DNA from: BOG-1112 sp964635325
GTDB lineage: Bacteria > Bdellovibrionota_B > Oligoflexia > Oligoflexales > Bog-1112
NCBI GenBank assembly: GCA_964635325.1
Contig: CAZWOL010000016.1
Location: forward strand, 1-49,436
Direction of reading: 5' to 3'
DNA length: 49,436 nt
This document shows positions 14,599-23,767 of this stretch, piece by piece (the first letter of the stretch is position 1; each line of letters opens with the position of its first letter). The translations under genes were made by a program, and so were the position numbers. The notes under the pieces are model-generated. The model had not been told where the DNA came from. It ran no database searches and worked only from the letters and a program-made list of their open reading frames with translations.

Positions 14599-16866
14599 AT
14601 GGCCAACCGCTTCGTAAAAAAACTTCTGCTCTTCGTCCTCAGCTTAAGCGGATCGGCCCATGCTCGAGGCCGATATAGTGAGATGACTTTGCCCCTACAA
14701 CCGAAGCGACCCATCTACTATGCAACGGATCACAAAAACAATACATTAATCCTCTATTTCAAAGACCCTGCAGCAGAACAACTTGAACTGCTCAATACTT
14801 ACGATGAACGTCTCATTCGTCGCATGATTATCAAGGATCGTGGTCATAACAATTTCGAAATTCGTCTCATGCTTCGAGACCACAATATTGCATTCCGGAT
14901 AACGGAGCTTCAGGAACCTCCACGTCTGAATCTAAGTTTTTTTGACAAGAATTATGCGTTGGATCGCGACCCCATCACTCAGCTCCCTCTATCTGGCATC
15001 GGAAATCCGATGTATCTTGCGCAAAGAACAGACGATGAAGAACCCGCATTTTTTAAGCATGATGATGACACGATAGATCCCGACAGTGATAAAAATCTAC
15101 GGGTTCTTCAGATTCCACTTGCTCAGGTTGACAAACAAGGCAAAGACCTTCCTCACGGTCGCGGAGATGAGTGGAAAAAATACCCACCATATATCTATTC
15201 CATTGCAATGTCACTTTATAAAGAAAGTTCAAAAAACCAAATACATGATACGAATAATGACAACTTAGCTCTTGCAGATCAAGCTTTCAAACTCTTCTCA
15301 TATGGTGATGAAAAGCAAGCACTCAACTTATATCAAAAAGTTCTCTACCAAGATCCTACAGTTTTTGATCGTGATCCATTCCATATGTGGGCCTTGGGTG
15401 AGTGTAATTTTGGCCAAGGTAATCTTTCTCTGGCAGATGGATACTATAATTCCATTCAAGAAAAATTTCCTTCATCTCCACTCGCACGATTTGCGGCTCA
15501 TCGTCGCATTGATGTCAAAGCTCTAGAGCGTATTCGTTCCGGAAAATACAACGAACTGAGTGCGCTTGCCAAAGAAAACGCGGCTTCTCCATTACCTATA
15601 GCAGAACTTGAAGCACAAAAACTCTTGCGTCGAGCCTATTGGAATCGTCAAGATCCAAGCGATCAACACTCACTTCCAATCTGTAGTAAAGACATAATCC
15701 AAGATCTTTCAGCCCGTTCTCCTACAGTTGAAAATGCCAAAACCAGCTTTCTCGCAAATGCTGTGATTCTTAAAAATATGCTGCAACCAGATGCCATGTG
15801 GAATACTCAGACGAGTCAATTTGCAAATAACTTTTTCACAAATTATGCAAATGTTCCTGAAGATGACTATTTGCAAGATCTACGCAAAGACTTACGCACT
15901 AAAGTTGGATCATCTTTACAAAACAATTCAACGAATGGCCGCTATGCGGAAGCTGTCGCTGTATATGAAAATTTACCAAGTATTGTAAAAGATATAATCG
16001 ATGCACCAGAAAATGCTTGGGCCGTTGCTGAGGCATACCGTAATACACAACGCTCGGAAAACTCTCTGTCTTTCTACAAAACCGTATTCGAAAAAGATAC
16101 AAACGCCACCAATCGTTTCAAAGCAGGATTTTGGCTTTCCTCGCTCAACCATCAAATTGCCCAACGACTCAAAGAGTCTAATAAAGCGGGTGCTGCCGAA
16201 CCTCATATTAGCGACAGTCGTTCCTACGATGCAAAAATCCTTGAGTCCTGGAAACAATTAAACCAAAATGACAAAGCATCTATCAAAAAATCCAATCATC
16301 TAAGCTTTGAAAAAAGCGTAGCTGACAATAGCCAACTCCGCATGCCAGCCATAGCACTTCTGGAAATTTACAAGGATGAAGCACCTGCGACAGCACCTGC
16401 TTCAGAGAAAGCGACTCCTACACCACCTGAAAGCACCAGTCCCGAAGACGCTCAAAAGTTGGGTGATCGAGTTGTAATGATTCATAAACTTGCTGAATAT
16501 TTCGCACAACTCAATCTTCCATCAGAAAGACTTGAGACCTTAAATCTTCTACGAAATTTTGATCCTAAAAAATTTCCAAATCACATTCTTGCACAGAGCG
16601 CATGGGCCTCTGATTTAATTAGCTTAGCTGAAGACTACCGTAAAGCTAACGAATTCCTCAAAGCAGGTCAGCTTTATGTTTATGCTGCAGACCATGCAGT
16701 CAATTGGGAAAAAAGAGCTGAAGCCTATTACAAAGGTGGTTTGCTCATTTACCGAGGAGGCAATCGCGACGATGCGGTCAAAGCTCTAACATCAGCAAGT
16801 CAAGATGGAAATAACCTTTTTTACTCAAATTTAGCAAAAGAACGCTTAACGCAATTTAAGAAATAA
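14599..16866 (+). CDS. Exported TPR-repeat protein heading the flagellar operon
   Basis: 755 residues. The ATG at 14599 is preferred to a TTG four codons upstream; both give a signal peptide ('FVKKLLLFVLSLSGSAHA'). Residues about 25-110 form a beta-rich region of unknown family. From about 215 the protein consists of helical repeats of the TPR/YbgF type, for example 'ADQAFKLFSYGDEKQALNLYQKVLYQDP' (split across two helices) and, at the end, 'AEAYYKGGLLIYRGGNRDDAVKAL'. A Pro/Thr/Ala linker lies near 595-620. It is the first gene after the sigma-54 promoter and ends 10 bases before the activator gene, so it belongs to the flagellar regulon. A periplasmic scaffold role is plausible, but the function is unknown. 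Confidence 0.75.
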   Translation: MANRFVKKLLLFVLSLSGSAHARGRYSEMTLPLQPKRPIYYATDHKNNTLILYFKDPAAEQLELLNTYDERLIRRMIIKDRGHNNFEIRLMLRDHNIAFRITELQEPPRLNLSFFDKNYALDRDPITQLPLSGIGNPMYLAQRTDDEEPAFFKHDDDTIDPDSDKNLRVLQIPLAQVDKQGKDLPHGRGDEWKKYPPYIYSIAMSLYKESSKNQIHDTNNDNLALADQAFKLFSYGDEKQALNLYQKVLYQDPTVFDRDPFHMWALGECNFGQGNLSLADGYYNSIQEKFPSSPLARFAAHRRIDVKALERIRSGKYNELSALAKENAASPLPIAELEAQKLLRRAYWNRQDPSDQHSLPICSKDIIQDLSARSPTVENAKTSFLANAVILKNMLQPDAMWNTQTSQFANNFFTNYANVPEDDYLQDLRKDLRTKVGSSLQNNSTNGRYAEAVAVYENLPSIVKDIIDAPENAWAVAEAYRNTQRSENSLSFYKTVFEKDTNATNRFKAGFWLSSLNHQIAQRLKESNKAGAAEPHISDSRSYDAKILESWKQLNQNDKASIKKSNHLSFEKSVADNSQLRMPAIALLEIYKDEAPATAPASEKATPTPPESTSPEDAQKLGDRVVMIHKLAEYFAQLNLPSERLETLNLLRNFDPKKFPNHILAQSAWASDLISLAEDYRKANEFLKAGQLYVYAADHAVNWEKRAEAYYKGGLLIYRGGNRDDAVKALTSASQDGNNLFYSNLAKERLTQFKK

Positions 16867-16876
16867 GGAGTCTGTC

Positions 16877-17971
16877 ATGAGCAACTTCAAAATAGGTTCG
16901 CAACCTCTTGGTAATCTAAACAGTGGTTATCCACAGGCAAGCACTTACCTAGACTACATTCAAAACCGCAAAGGCGTTCGCCCTGAAGGTCAGCGTCAAC
17001 TTTTTGACACTGCAGATGAAAAAATGAAACGCATTCATGATATTATCTGGCAAATTGCCGGAACGAACGTTCCTGTACTCATCACAGGAGAATCCGGCGT
17101 CGGCAAAGAAGTCATTGCAAAAGCAATCCACGAAGCTTCCAACGATGCCCAACGCCCATATATTGCAGTGAACTGTGCAGCAATGCCAGGATCTCTTCTT
17201 GAAAGCGAACTTTTCGGATTTGAAAAAGGAGCTTTCACAGGCGCTCACCAACGTCATGTAGGAAAATTTGAACTCGCTAATAACGGAACTCTATTGCTTG
17301 ATGAGATCACCGAAATCGACCTATCTCTCCAAGCTAAGCTACTACGTGTATTACAAGAACGCGTCATCGATCCTCTTGGTTCACGCGGACCAGTTCCAAT
17401 TAACACACGAATCATTGCGACAACTAACCGAGACATCGTCAAAGCTGTTGCACAAGGGAAATTCCGTCAGGATCTTTACTATCGTCTCTATGTATTGCAC
17501 TTGGAAATTCCTCCGCTCCGCGAACGTCCAAAGGACATTGTTCTACTTGCACAGAAATTTTTGCAGGACTGTTCAAAAAACTACGCACGCCCTCAACTGA
17601 CATTTTCTGAGGCTGCGCTAAACAAGCTCAAAAACCATGACTGGCCAGGTAACGTACGCGAATTGCAAAACATCATTCAACGATCCGTCATTTTAAATTC
17701 GAATGACACAATTACTCCAGAAAACATACCTATCGACGGTGAGGAGCCTGTACATAGTTTGGAGTGGGTTGCTAGCTTGCCTATAGGACAAACTCTACAA
17801 CTCGTTGAAACACATTTCATTCTCCAAACACTTGCGCACCACAAAGGCAATCGTACGCATGCAGCAAAAACTCTTGGAATCAGCTTGCGTACCCTACGAA
17901 ACAAGATCAATGAATTTACTGCAGCTGGCTTCGAAGTTGCAGCCCCATTACTCGGGAGAACAAGCGTATGA
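16877..17971 (+). CDS. Sigma-54-dependent flagellar transcription activator
   Basis: 364-residue enhancer-binding protein. Its AAA+ domain (about 45-270) carries Walker A GESGVGKE near residue 71, the sigma-54 contact loop 'GAFTGA' near 118, Walker B 'NGTLLLDEI' near 137 and the arginine-finger region 'RQDLYYRL'. The C-terminal Fis-type helix-turn-helix is 'HKGNRTHAAKTLGISLRTLRNKI'. There is no receiver domain, only about 40 divergent N-terminal residues, so activity is probably set by level or partner rather than phosphorylation. The ATG follows AAGGAG. It overlaps flgB by four bases (ATGA). It resembles FlrC/FlgR/FleQ-type flagellar regulators and probably acts on the sigma-54 promoter at the head of this operon. 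Confidence 0.9.
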   Translation: MSNFKIGSQPLGNLNSGYPQASTYLDYIQNRKGVRPEGQRQLFDTADEKMKRIHDIIWQIAGTNVPVLITGESGVGKEVIAKAIHEASNDAQRPYIAVNCAAMPGSLLESELFGFEKGAFTGAHQRHVGKFELANNGTLLLDEITEIDLSLQAKLLRVLQERVIDPLGSRGPVPINTRIIATTNRDIVKAVAQGKFRQDLYYRLYVLHLEIPPLRERPKDIVLLAQKFLQDCSKNYARPQLTFSEAALNKLKNHDWPGNVRELQNIIQRSVILNSNDTITPENIPIDGEEPVHSLEWVASLPIGQTLQLVETHFILQTLAHHKGNRTHAAKTLGISLRTLRNKINEFTAAGFEVAAPLLGRTSV

Positions 17972-18393
17972 GTCGCATCTTCGGTGACATGTTTGGCTTT
18001 GCAGATCGCGTACAAATGTCATCGCTAACGCATCGTGTCAAACGGTCACAGATTATCGATTCCAACATTGCGAACGCCGAAACTCCGGGATTTCGCGCTC
18101 TTAGTTATGACTTTGAGGAGCAGCTGCAGGGCATCAGTGATCCAGAAAACAAAAAGCAGTTACTTGTCAGCAACCCAGAGCACTTTCGTTCTGCAGGTGT
18201 GGGGGCCAACGGTCAAATCGAGCCTGATCTCTACATCACCCCAACAGAATCTGTTGGCAACGATGGCAATACAGTTGAGATCGACCATGAAATGGCTGAA
18301 CTTGCACAAAATCAAATTCTTTACCGAGCAACGATCGAATCGATCAACAAAAAAATCGGCACGCTACGTTATGCGATACAAGGAGGCCGTTGA
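17968..18393 (+). CDS. flgB: Flagellar basal-body rod protein FlgB
   Basis: 141 residues, usual length. Proximal rod component, exported by the flagellar apparatus. The N-terminal region has the rod-protein signature 'RSQIIDSNIANAETPGFRAL' (residues about 26-45), and the C terminus 'AELAQNQILYRATIESINKKIGTLRYAI' is the FlgB coiled-coil partner helix. It overlaps the regulator (ATGA) and flgC (TGATG), indicating tight coupling. Confidence 0.95.
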   Translation: MSRIFGDMFGFADRVQMSSLTHRVKRSQIIDSNIANAETPGFRALSYDFEEQLQGISDPENKKQLLVSNPEHFRSAGVGANGQIEPDLYITPTESVGNDGNTVEIDHEMAELAQNQILYRATIESINKKIGTLRYAIQGGR

Positions 18394-18833
18394 TGAATAA
18401 TTTTTTTAAATCAATGGAGATAAGTTCATCAGCTCTCACTGCTCAAAGACTACGGATGAATCTTTTGAGCTCAAATCTAGCCAACGCTCAAACAACAAGA
18501 ACACCTGATGGTGGACCTTACAAACGTCAAGATGCAGTCTTTTCTGCTGTTCCTCTTGGAACACCATTCGAAGACATGCTTGGAGACAAGACGGATTCGA
18601 AACTAAAAAAAGTGCAAGTTGTTGAGATTCATCAGGATACAAAAGAACCAAGACGTGTCTATGACCCAGCCCATGCTGATGCAGATAAAGATGGTTATGT
18701 ATCGATGCCAAACATTCAGACAATGACAGAGATGGTCAACATGATTATGGCAACTCGAGCATATGAAGCAAACACCACAGCTTTTAATGAAACCAAAGCA
18801 ATGGCACAAAAAGCGCTCGAAATCGGTCGCTAA
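18393..18833 (+). CDS. flgC: Flagellar basal-body rod protein FlgC
   Basis: 146 residues from the ATG at 18393, preceded by AGGAGG at 18381-18386; a TTG one codon earlier is not needed. Rod protein with N-terminal 'LRMNLLSSNLANAQTTRTPDGGPYKRQ' (here in two parts of the flagellar bb_rod signature) and C-terminal 'EMVNMIMATRAYEANTTAFNETK', diagnostic of FlgC. It sits in the conserved order flgB-flgC-fliE. Confidence 0.95.
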   Translation: MNNFFKSMEISSSALTAQRLRMNLLSSNLANAQTTRTPDGGPYKRQDAVFSAVPLGTPFEDMLGDKTDSKLKKVQVVEIHQDTKEPRRVYDPAHADADKDGYVSMPNIQTMTEMVNMIMATRAYEANTTAFNETKAMAQKALEIGR

Positions 18834-18845
18834 TAGGAGTTCCGT

Positions 18846-19169
18846 ATGCCAGCAGAAATTAAAGGTCTTGGAACTGACAAAGTTGGTCAGATTAATTTTT
18901 TTGAAAATAAAAGCGGTGATCGCTCACAGAGCGCAGCAGCTCGTGAAGGCAAGAGTTTTATGGATCACCTCAAAAGCAGCATTGAAGACGTCAATCATTT
19001 ACAGAACAATGCAGACGCTATGGCTAAAGATGTTGCGACCGGAAAAAGCGAAAATCTACACGAAACCATGCTTGCAATCAGTCAAGCTGAACTTGCGTTC
19101 AATTTTATGGTGCAAGTACGAAACAAAGCTCTCGAAGCATACCAAGATATTATGAGAATGCCTGTCTAA
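18846..19169 (+). CDS. fliE: Flagellar hook-basal body protein FliE
   Basis: 107 residues. FliE links the MS ring to the rod. The C-terminal half matches the family: 'ATGKSENLHETMLAISQAEL' followed by 'FNFMVQVRNKALEAYQDIMRMPV'. It starts at an ATG with TAGGAG upstream, 12 bases after flgC. Confidence 0.94.
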   Translation: MPAEIKGLGTDKVGQINFFENKSGDRSQSAAAREGKSFMDHLKSSIEDVNHLQNNADAMAKDVATGKSENLHETMLAISQAELAFNFMVQVRNKALEAYQDIMRMPV

Positions 19170-19188
19170 GATTATTTAGGGTGCAAAA

Positions 19189-20811
19189 TTGAATAAACTC
19201 ACCGAATTTCTAACAAAAATGAATGTGCAGATTCAAGCTTTTTGGCAGACACTTTCGACGCCTAAGAAAATTGGCCTTGCTGGAGGGGCTTTTGCCATTA
19301 TCGCAGCAATGGCTCTTATTACCTTTGTAAACTCACGACCGACTTATCAATACCTATTTACAGATCTTCCACAGGAAGACGTTTCTGCAATAAGCTCATT
19401 CTTTGCGAAGACAAGTTACACTCGCTATATTGTTGATAGCAAGGGAATCAAGGTTCCTATTGAAGACGTTGATCATCTTCGTGTCCAACTCAGTCAAGAG
19501 GGGCTCCCGAACAAAGGTGTTGTGGGATGGGAACAGTTTGACAATGAAAGTTTTACGCGCACTGAATTTGAACAGGACATCTTAAAGTTACGAGCTATTC
19601 AAGGAGAGTTGGCAAGAACCATCTCCGCTGTCGATGGTATAAATTCAGCACGCGTTCATATTGTTGTCCCCAAAAACAGCCTTTTCGTAAGAGATCAAAA
19701 GAAACCAACTGCAGCAATTTATTTGAATACAAAACACGGATTCAAACTAGATAAAAAACAAATCCAAGGCATCCAACATCTGGTTTCGCGTTCGGTTGAA
19801 GGCCTTGAAATGAATCAGATCACCATTCTTGACTCCAATGGCACGATGATCAGCGAAGCAGAGCCTGACAACCCGACAGCCAAACAATCCCAAGAAATAC
19901 TTGCTTACAAACAGAATATCGAAAAAAATCTCGAAGAACGCATTCGAGGTATTGTTGGCAAAGTCGTCGGTTATGACCGTGTTGATGCTAAAGTCGATGC
20001 TCAAGTCGATTTCACCCAAGAAAAACAAATCATTTCAAATGTTGACCCGGAAGGAGTTGTCGTAATCTCAAAAAACACGACGGGGGCCTCCATGCAAGGC
20101 CAAAGCCTAAACCCAACTGGCATTCCAGGGGCCAAATCCAATGTTCCCGGAGAGCAAGAACCTCTCTCGGGTGCTGCTTCTCAATCTGGAAGCAAACGCG
20201 AGTCTGAAATTGTCAACTATGACTACTCCAAAACCACAAGTGAACGCACACCATCTGTCGGAAAGATATTGCGCCTAACTGTTTCTGCGATCGTTGATGG
20301 CAAGCAACTATACCCTGCAGACGGCAGTCAACCTGAATTTGCATCTCGATCGCCAGAGGAAATGAAAAAAATCGAAGAGCTCATTAAAGATGCCGTAGGA
20401 TTTAAAGAAGGTCGAGATTCCTTGACTGTTCATAATATGATGTTTCAGTTAGATCCTGCACAAATCAGTGCCATCAAAGAACAAAAGAAAGAAGATAGGG
20501 CCTATCTTTCAACACTAGCTCTCTCGGCTGTCATTGCACTTGCGATCGCCTTTTTCTTTGCATTCATAGTCAGACCATACTTCCGTTGGCTTGTTTACGA
20601 TCCTGAAAGAAAAGAAGAACTGGCAGAAGTCGAAGCATTCAAACCTGAACTCGAAACCACAACCATTCAACGGGTTAAGGTTCAGGAGGATGTTCCCTTT
20701 GAAAAAATGACCCCTAAAGAACAAGTGATGCATCTTGCTCGCCACGAACCTAAACGTACAACTGAAGCTATACGCATACTCATTAGCCCCACACCAGGTG
20801 GAGGAAGTTGA
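19189..20811 (+). CDS. fliF: Flagellar MS-ring protein FliF
   Basis: 540 residues, typical length. It starts at TTG 19189 with AGGGTG upstream; the next ATG (19219) would cut the conserved N terminus. FliF forms the inner-membrane MS ring. Membrane segments lie near residues 27-47 and 438-461, with ring-building motifs between ('LRAIQGELARTISAVDGINS', 'ARVHIVVP'). The cytoplasmic tail 'MTPKEQVMHLARHEPKRTTEAIRILI' is the FliG-binding region and is well preserved, although no fliG gene follows here. The stop is overlapped by the fliH upstream region. Confidence 0.95.
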   Translation: MNKLTEFLTKMNVQIQAFWQTLSTPKKIGLAGGAFAIIAAMALITFVNSRPTYQYLFTDLPQEDVSAISSFFAKTSYTRYIVDSKGIKVPIEDVDHLRVQLSQEGLPNKGVVGWEQFDNESFTRTEFEQDILKLRAIQGELARTISAVDGINSARVHIVVPKNSLFVRDQKKPTAAIYLNTKHGFKLDKKQIQGIQHLVSRSVEGLEMNQITILDSNGTMISEAEPDNPTAKQSQEILAYKQNIEKNLEERIRGIVGKVVGYDRVDAKVDAQVDFTQEKQIISNVDPEGVVVISKNTTGASMQGQSLNPTGIPGAKSNVPGEQEPLSGAASQSGSKRESEIVNYDYSKTTSERTPSVGKILRLTVSAIVDGKQLYPADGSQPEFASRSPEEMKKIEELIKDAVGFKEGRDSLTVHNMMFQLDPAQISAIKEQKKEDRAYLSTLALSAVIALAIAFFFAFIVRPYFRWLVYDPERKEELAEVEAFKPELETTTIQRVKVQEDVPFEKMTPKEQVMHLARHEPKRTTEAIRILISPTPGGGS

Positions 20812-20813
20812 TC

Positions 20814-21956
20814 ATGAAACGCGGTCGCTTTCTCAAAAATGGATCGAAGTTAATGAAGGTCATTAAACTTCAGAAGTATAGCTTTGAAGAAATTTCTGAG
20901 CAAAAGCTACTCTATCCCGACAACCCACAAGGTAATATCATTCATTCACGCCTGCATACTAGAGATGACATAGATCGAGGACTCATCGATCCATCTAGTT
21001 TCAAAAAAGACCTTGAACGACCAAAAGCTTCCATCCATTTTCCAACTGATTTCACACAAGACTGGGAGGAAGCTAAGCGCCGATCTACTCTTCCAAAAGG
21101 AGCTAGTCAGATTGATGATCAAGAAGAGTATGAAAAGTATTTAGAATCTCTTGAAGAGAATAAAATTGAGTATTGGCAAAACGCAGAAAAAACACCTCCA
21201 AAAACACGTCGAGAAATTCCAGCGCTTGATAGCCTAGAAGAAAAGACTGAATCGACGCTCCAAGAGAACATCGATGATGAAAAACCCAAGGAAGAAGCTG
21301 TTTCTAAAAACCCAATTGAAATTGTAAAAGATACATTCTCAAAACTCAAACCAGAAACACATACAGATGAAGATGAAACAGAACCCCCTGCTGAAGAGCG
21401 CGCAAAGACACCTCATGAAGAGCAGAACAATACAGCTCAAAAAAAGGAAGCTGAAAAGCAAGACAACACTGAACACATACGAGAACAGGCTAGAGAGCAA
21501 GGGTATAAAGAAGGGTTAGACGAGGCTTTAAAACTAAGCCAAACACTGAATGATGCATTAAAAGCATTACAAAACATCAAAAAAGATGTTCTATCGAACA
21601 TTCAGGATAATTTTTACGAGATCGTCAAAGCTCTAAGCCATACTATTTTTGAAAGAGAGGTCGCCTCTTCTCCCTACACATTTGCAAAAATTATCCAAAA
21701 AACAGTTGCATCACTGTCAAATACCGATAAATTCACCGTCCATCTTAGCCCAAAAGATTTTCAAAAAATCTCCGACCTCAATTTAGACGCTCTCAATAAA
21801 AATATTGTATCTGATGAAAAAATTAGCGACGGAAAATTTCAAATTGAGACCAATTTAGGCATTGTTGACGCAGGAATACACAACATCATTGATCAACTTC
21901 TTGATCAAACAAATCTAAATCTTTTTGAAAAAGAGAAAGACAGTGACGATCGATAA
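20814..21956 (+). CDS. fliH: Flagellar export regulator FliH, with long acidic insert
   Basis: 380 residues. FliH binds the FliI ATPase and delivers it to the export gate. The ATG at 20814 has a strong GGAGG eight bases upstream. An internal Met14 (20853) gives a more usual FliH opening ('MKVIKLQKYSFEEI'), so the first 13 basic residues may be a relic. Residues about 60-220 are low-complexity and Glu/Lys-rich. The conserved FliH region is C-terminal: 'REQAREQGYKEGLDEAL' (GxxxG-type helix) and 'NFYEIVKALSHTIFEREV', ending in the FliI-binding beta domain. At about 380 residues it is longer than most FliH proteins (about 230-270). It directly follows fliF where fliG is expected, and it overlaps fliI. 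Confidence 0.85.
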   Translation: MKRGRFLKNGSKLMKVIKLQKYSFEEISEQKLLYPDNPQGNIIHSRLHTRDDIDRGLIDPSSFKKDLERPKASIHFPTDFTQDWEEAKRRSTLPKGASQIDDQEEYEKYLESLEENKIEYWQNAEKTPPKTRREIPALDSLEEKTESTLQENIDDEKPKEEAVSKNPIEIVKDTFSKLKPETHTDEDETEPPAEERAKTPHEEQNNTAQKKEAEKQDNTEHIREQAREQGYKEGLDEALKLSQTLNDALKALQNIKKDVLSNIQDNFYEIVKALSHTIFEREVASSPYTFAKIIQKTVASLSNTDKFTVHLSPKDFQKISDLNLDALNKNIVSDEKISDGKFQIETNLGIVDAGIHNIIDQLLDQTNLNLFEKEKDSDDR

Positions 21957-23301
21957 TACTCCTGTTCGTAAATTTTCAGCAAAAGATATGACAAGCTCAT
22001 TTCGCAATTTACAGTGGGAACTCGAAGGAACCGTTTGTGATGTGATCGGCACCATTATCGAAGCCAAGTTTCCTTTAGGGCGTCTAGGAACCCTCGTAGA
22101 CATCGATATTGCAGGCCAAGAAAAACCAGTACTAGCAGAAATAGTAGGATTTAGAAACGATCGAACCTTACTTATTCCATATAGCGACATGAAAGGGATC
22201 ACCAATAATTCACGAATCAAAGGGAGAAAACTTGCAGACCGTATTCCAGTTGGAGACTTTTTGCTAGGCAAAGTTGTCGATGCCTTTATGCAAACCCTCG
22301 ATGGGAAAAGCTTGAACATGCCTCGCTCTTGCGACTCTGTACCTGTAGAACGTGAGGCTCCCAATCCAATGACACGCGCACGCATCGCACATCAGCTCCC
22401 ACTTGGCGTTCGAGCTATCGATGGTTTGCTAAGTTTTGGTGAGGGTCAACGCATAGGCATTATGGCCGGCTCTGGTGTTGGTAAAAGCATGTTGCTGGGT
22501 ATGATTGCAAAAGGCTCATCTGCTGATATCAATGTCATCGGACTAATTGGTGAACGTGGTCGTGAAATTCGTGAATTTATCGAGCGTGATCTCGGGGAAG
22601 AAGGACTTCGTCGCTCTATTATTGTTGTTGCAACAAGCGACCAATCCGCTTTGATGCGTATACGCGCTGCGAAAGTTACAATGGCAATTGCCGAATATTT
22701 TTCGCAGCAAGGAAAAAAAGTTCTACTCATGATGGATAGCCTGAGCCGTGTAGCACAGTCACAACGCGAAGTAGGACTTGCAATCGGTGAACCTCCGACA
22801 TCAAAGGGCTACCCTCCATCGGTGTTTTCTTTTTTGCCAAAACTTCTTGAACGCTGTGGAACCCAACAAGAAAGCCAAGGAAGCATTAGCGGACTATTTA
22901 CCGTGCTCGTTGATGGAGATGATTTTACAGATCCAATGCCCGACATGGCACGATCTATTCTGGATGGACATATCAATCTTTCTCGTTCTCTAGCTGCCAA
23001 AGGACACTTTCCTGCAATCGAAGTAACAACGAGTGTAAGCCGTGTTATGACCGATATCATTTCGCCACAGCACCTTGATCTTGCGAATAGAGCTCGCGCT
23101 CTACTAGCCACCTATCTTGAGAATCTAGACTTCATTCAAATGGGGACCTACCAAAAGGGTACGAATCTCTTACTGGATGAAGCAATGAATAGAATGCGTA
23201 AAATTGAAAACTTTTTGCGTCAAAATTATTTAGACCTTTCTCCAATTCACAACACAATGTCTGAACTCATCAAAATATTTTTTGATGAAGCTGCCCGCTA
23301 A
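21943..23301 (+). CDS. fliI: Flagellum-specific export ATPase FliI
   Basis: 452 residues from GTG 21943, which has GAGAAAGA just upstream; TTG 21925 and ATG 21988 are alternatives. F1-beta-like ATPase of the flagellar type III export apparatus. Walker A 'GIMAGSGVGKSMLLGMIA' lies near residue 172 and Walker B 'KKVLLMMDSLSRVA' near 265. 'GERGREIREFIE' and 'GYPPSVFSFLPKLLERCG' are FliI/SctN signatures. It overlaps fliH by 14 bases and precedes fliJ by 13, as in other flagellar operons. Confidence 0.95.
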   Translation: MTIDNTPVRKFSAKDMTSSFRNLQWELEGTVCDVIGTIIEAKFPLGRLGTLVDIDIAGQEKPVLAEIVGFRNDRTLLIPYSDMKGITNNSRIKGRKLADRIPVGDFLLGKVVDAFMQTLDGKSLNMPRSCDSVPVEREAPNPMTRARIAHQLPLGVRAIDGLLSFGEGQRIGIMAGSGVGKSMLLGMIAKGSSADINVIGLIGERGREIREFIERDLGEEGLRRSIIVVATSDQSALMRIRAAKVTMAIAEYFSQQGKKVLLMMDSLSRVAQSQREVGLAIGEPPTSKGYPPSVFSFLPKLLERCGTQQESQGSISGLFTVLVDGDDFTDPMPDMARSILDGHINLSRSLAAKGHFPAIEVTTSVSRVMTDIISPQHLDLANRARALLATYLENLDFIQMGTYQKGTNLLLDEAMNRMRKIENFLRQNYLDLSPIHNTMSELIKIFFDEAAR

Positions 23302-23314
23302 GGAAACATAAAAT

Positions 23315-23767
23315 ATGAAGGAACTACTGCAAAAATTCAAAAGAATGACCTCGGTACTGAAGGTCAAAGAATTGCGACGACGAGACCTCGAACTTCATCT
23401 AAGAGTAACGACTCAGGAACGCGATCGGGTGCAAAATGGACTGATTCAACAACAAGAACTCTACCTTCATGGAATTACTAAGATTAACGAAAAGCGACAA
23501 TCAAGACAACGAGATGGTCTTGATATGATAGAAGCACATGTCGAAACCATCAAAAACAACTGGATAGAACTCTACAAACAGAGGCAAGAACTGGAACGCA
23601 GAATCCCTATTCTTGCACAGGAACTCAGCCACATCATGAAGCAAATTGAAGTTATAGAAGGAATGCAAAGCAAAAACACCCAAGCACGCAACCTGTTCAT
23701 CGCAAACAAAACTCAAGAAGAACTTGATTTTCTATTTAGCATTAAAAGCTCGAAAGGTCCGCTATGA
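23315..23767 (+). CDS. fliJ: Flagellar export protein FliJ-like
   Basis: 150 residues, almost entirely a charged coiled coil (many Glu, Arg and Gln; 'VTTQERDRVQNGLIQQQELY'), the form of FliJ, which couples FliI to the export gate. Sequence is poorly conserved in this family, so position (after fliI) and coiled-coil character carry the call. The ATG follows AAGGAAACATAAA. It overlaps the motE-like gene by four bases (ATGA). Confidence 0.85.
   Translation: MKELLQKFKRMTSVLKVKELRRRDLELHLRVTTQERDRVQNGLIQQQELYLHGITKINEKRQSRQRDGLDMIEAHVETIKNNWIELYKQRQELERRIPILAQELSHIMKQIEVIEGMQSKNTQARNLFIANKTQEELDFLFSIKSSKGPL

Noticed and set aside
21915..22385. 156-codon minus-strand frame
   Set aside because: Antisense to fliH/fliI, whose coding is secure.
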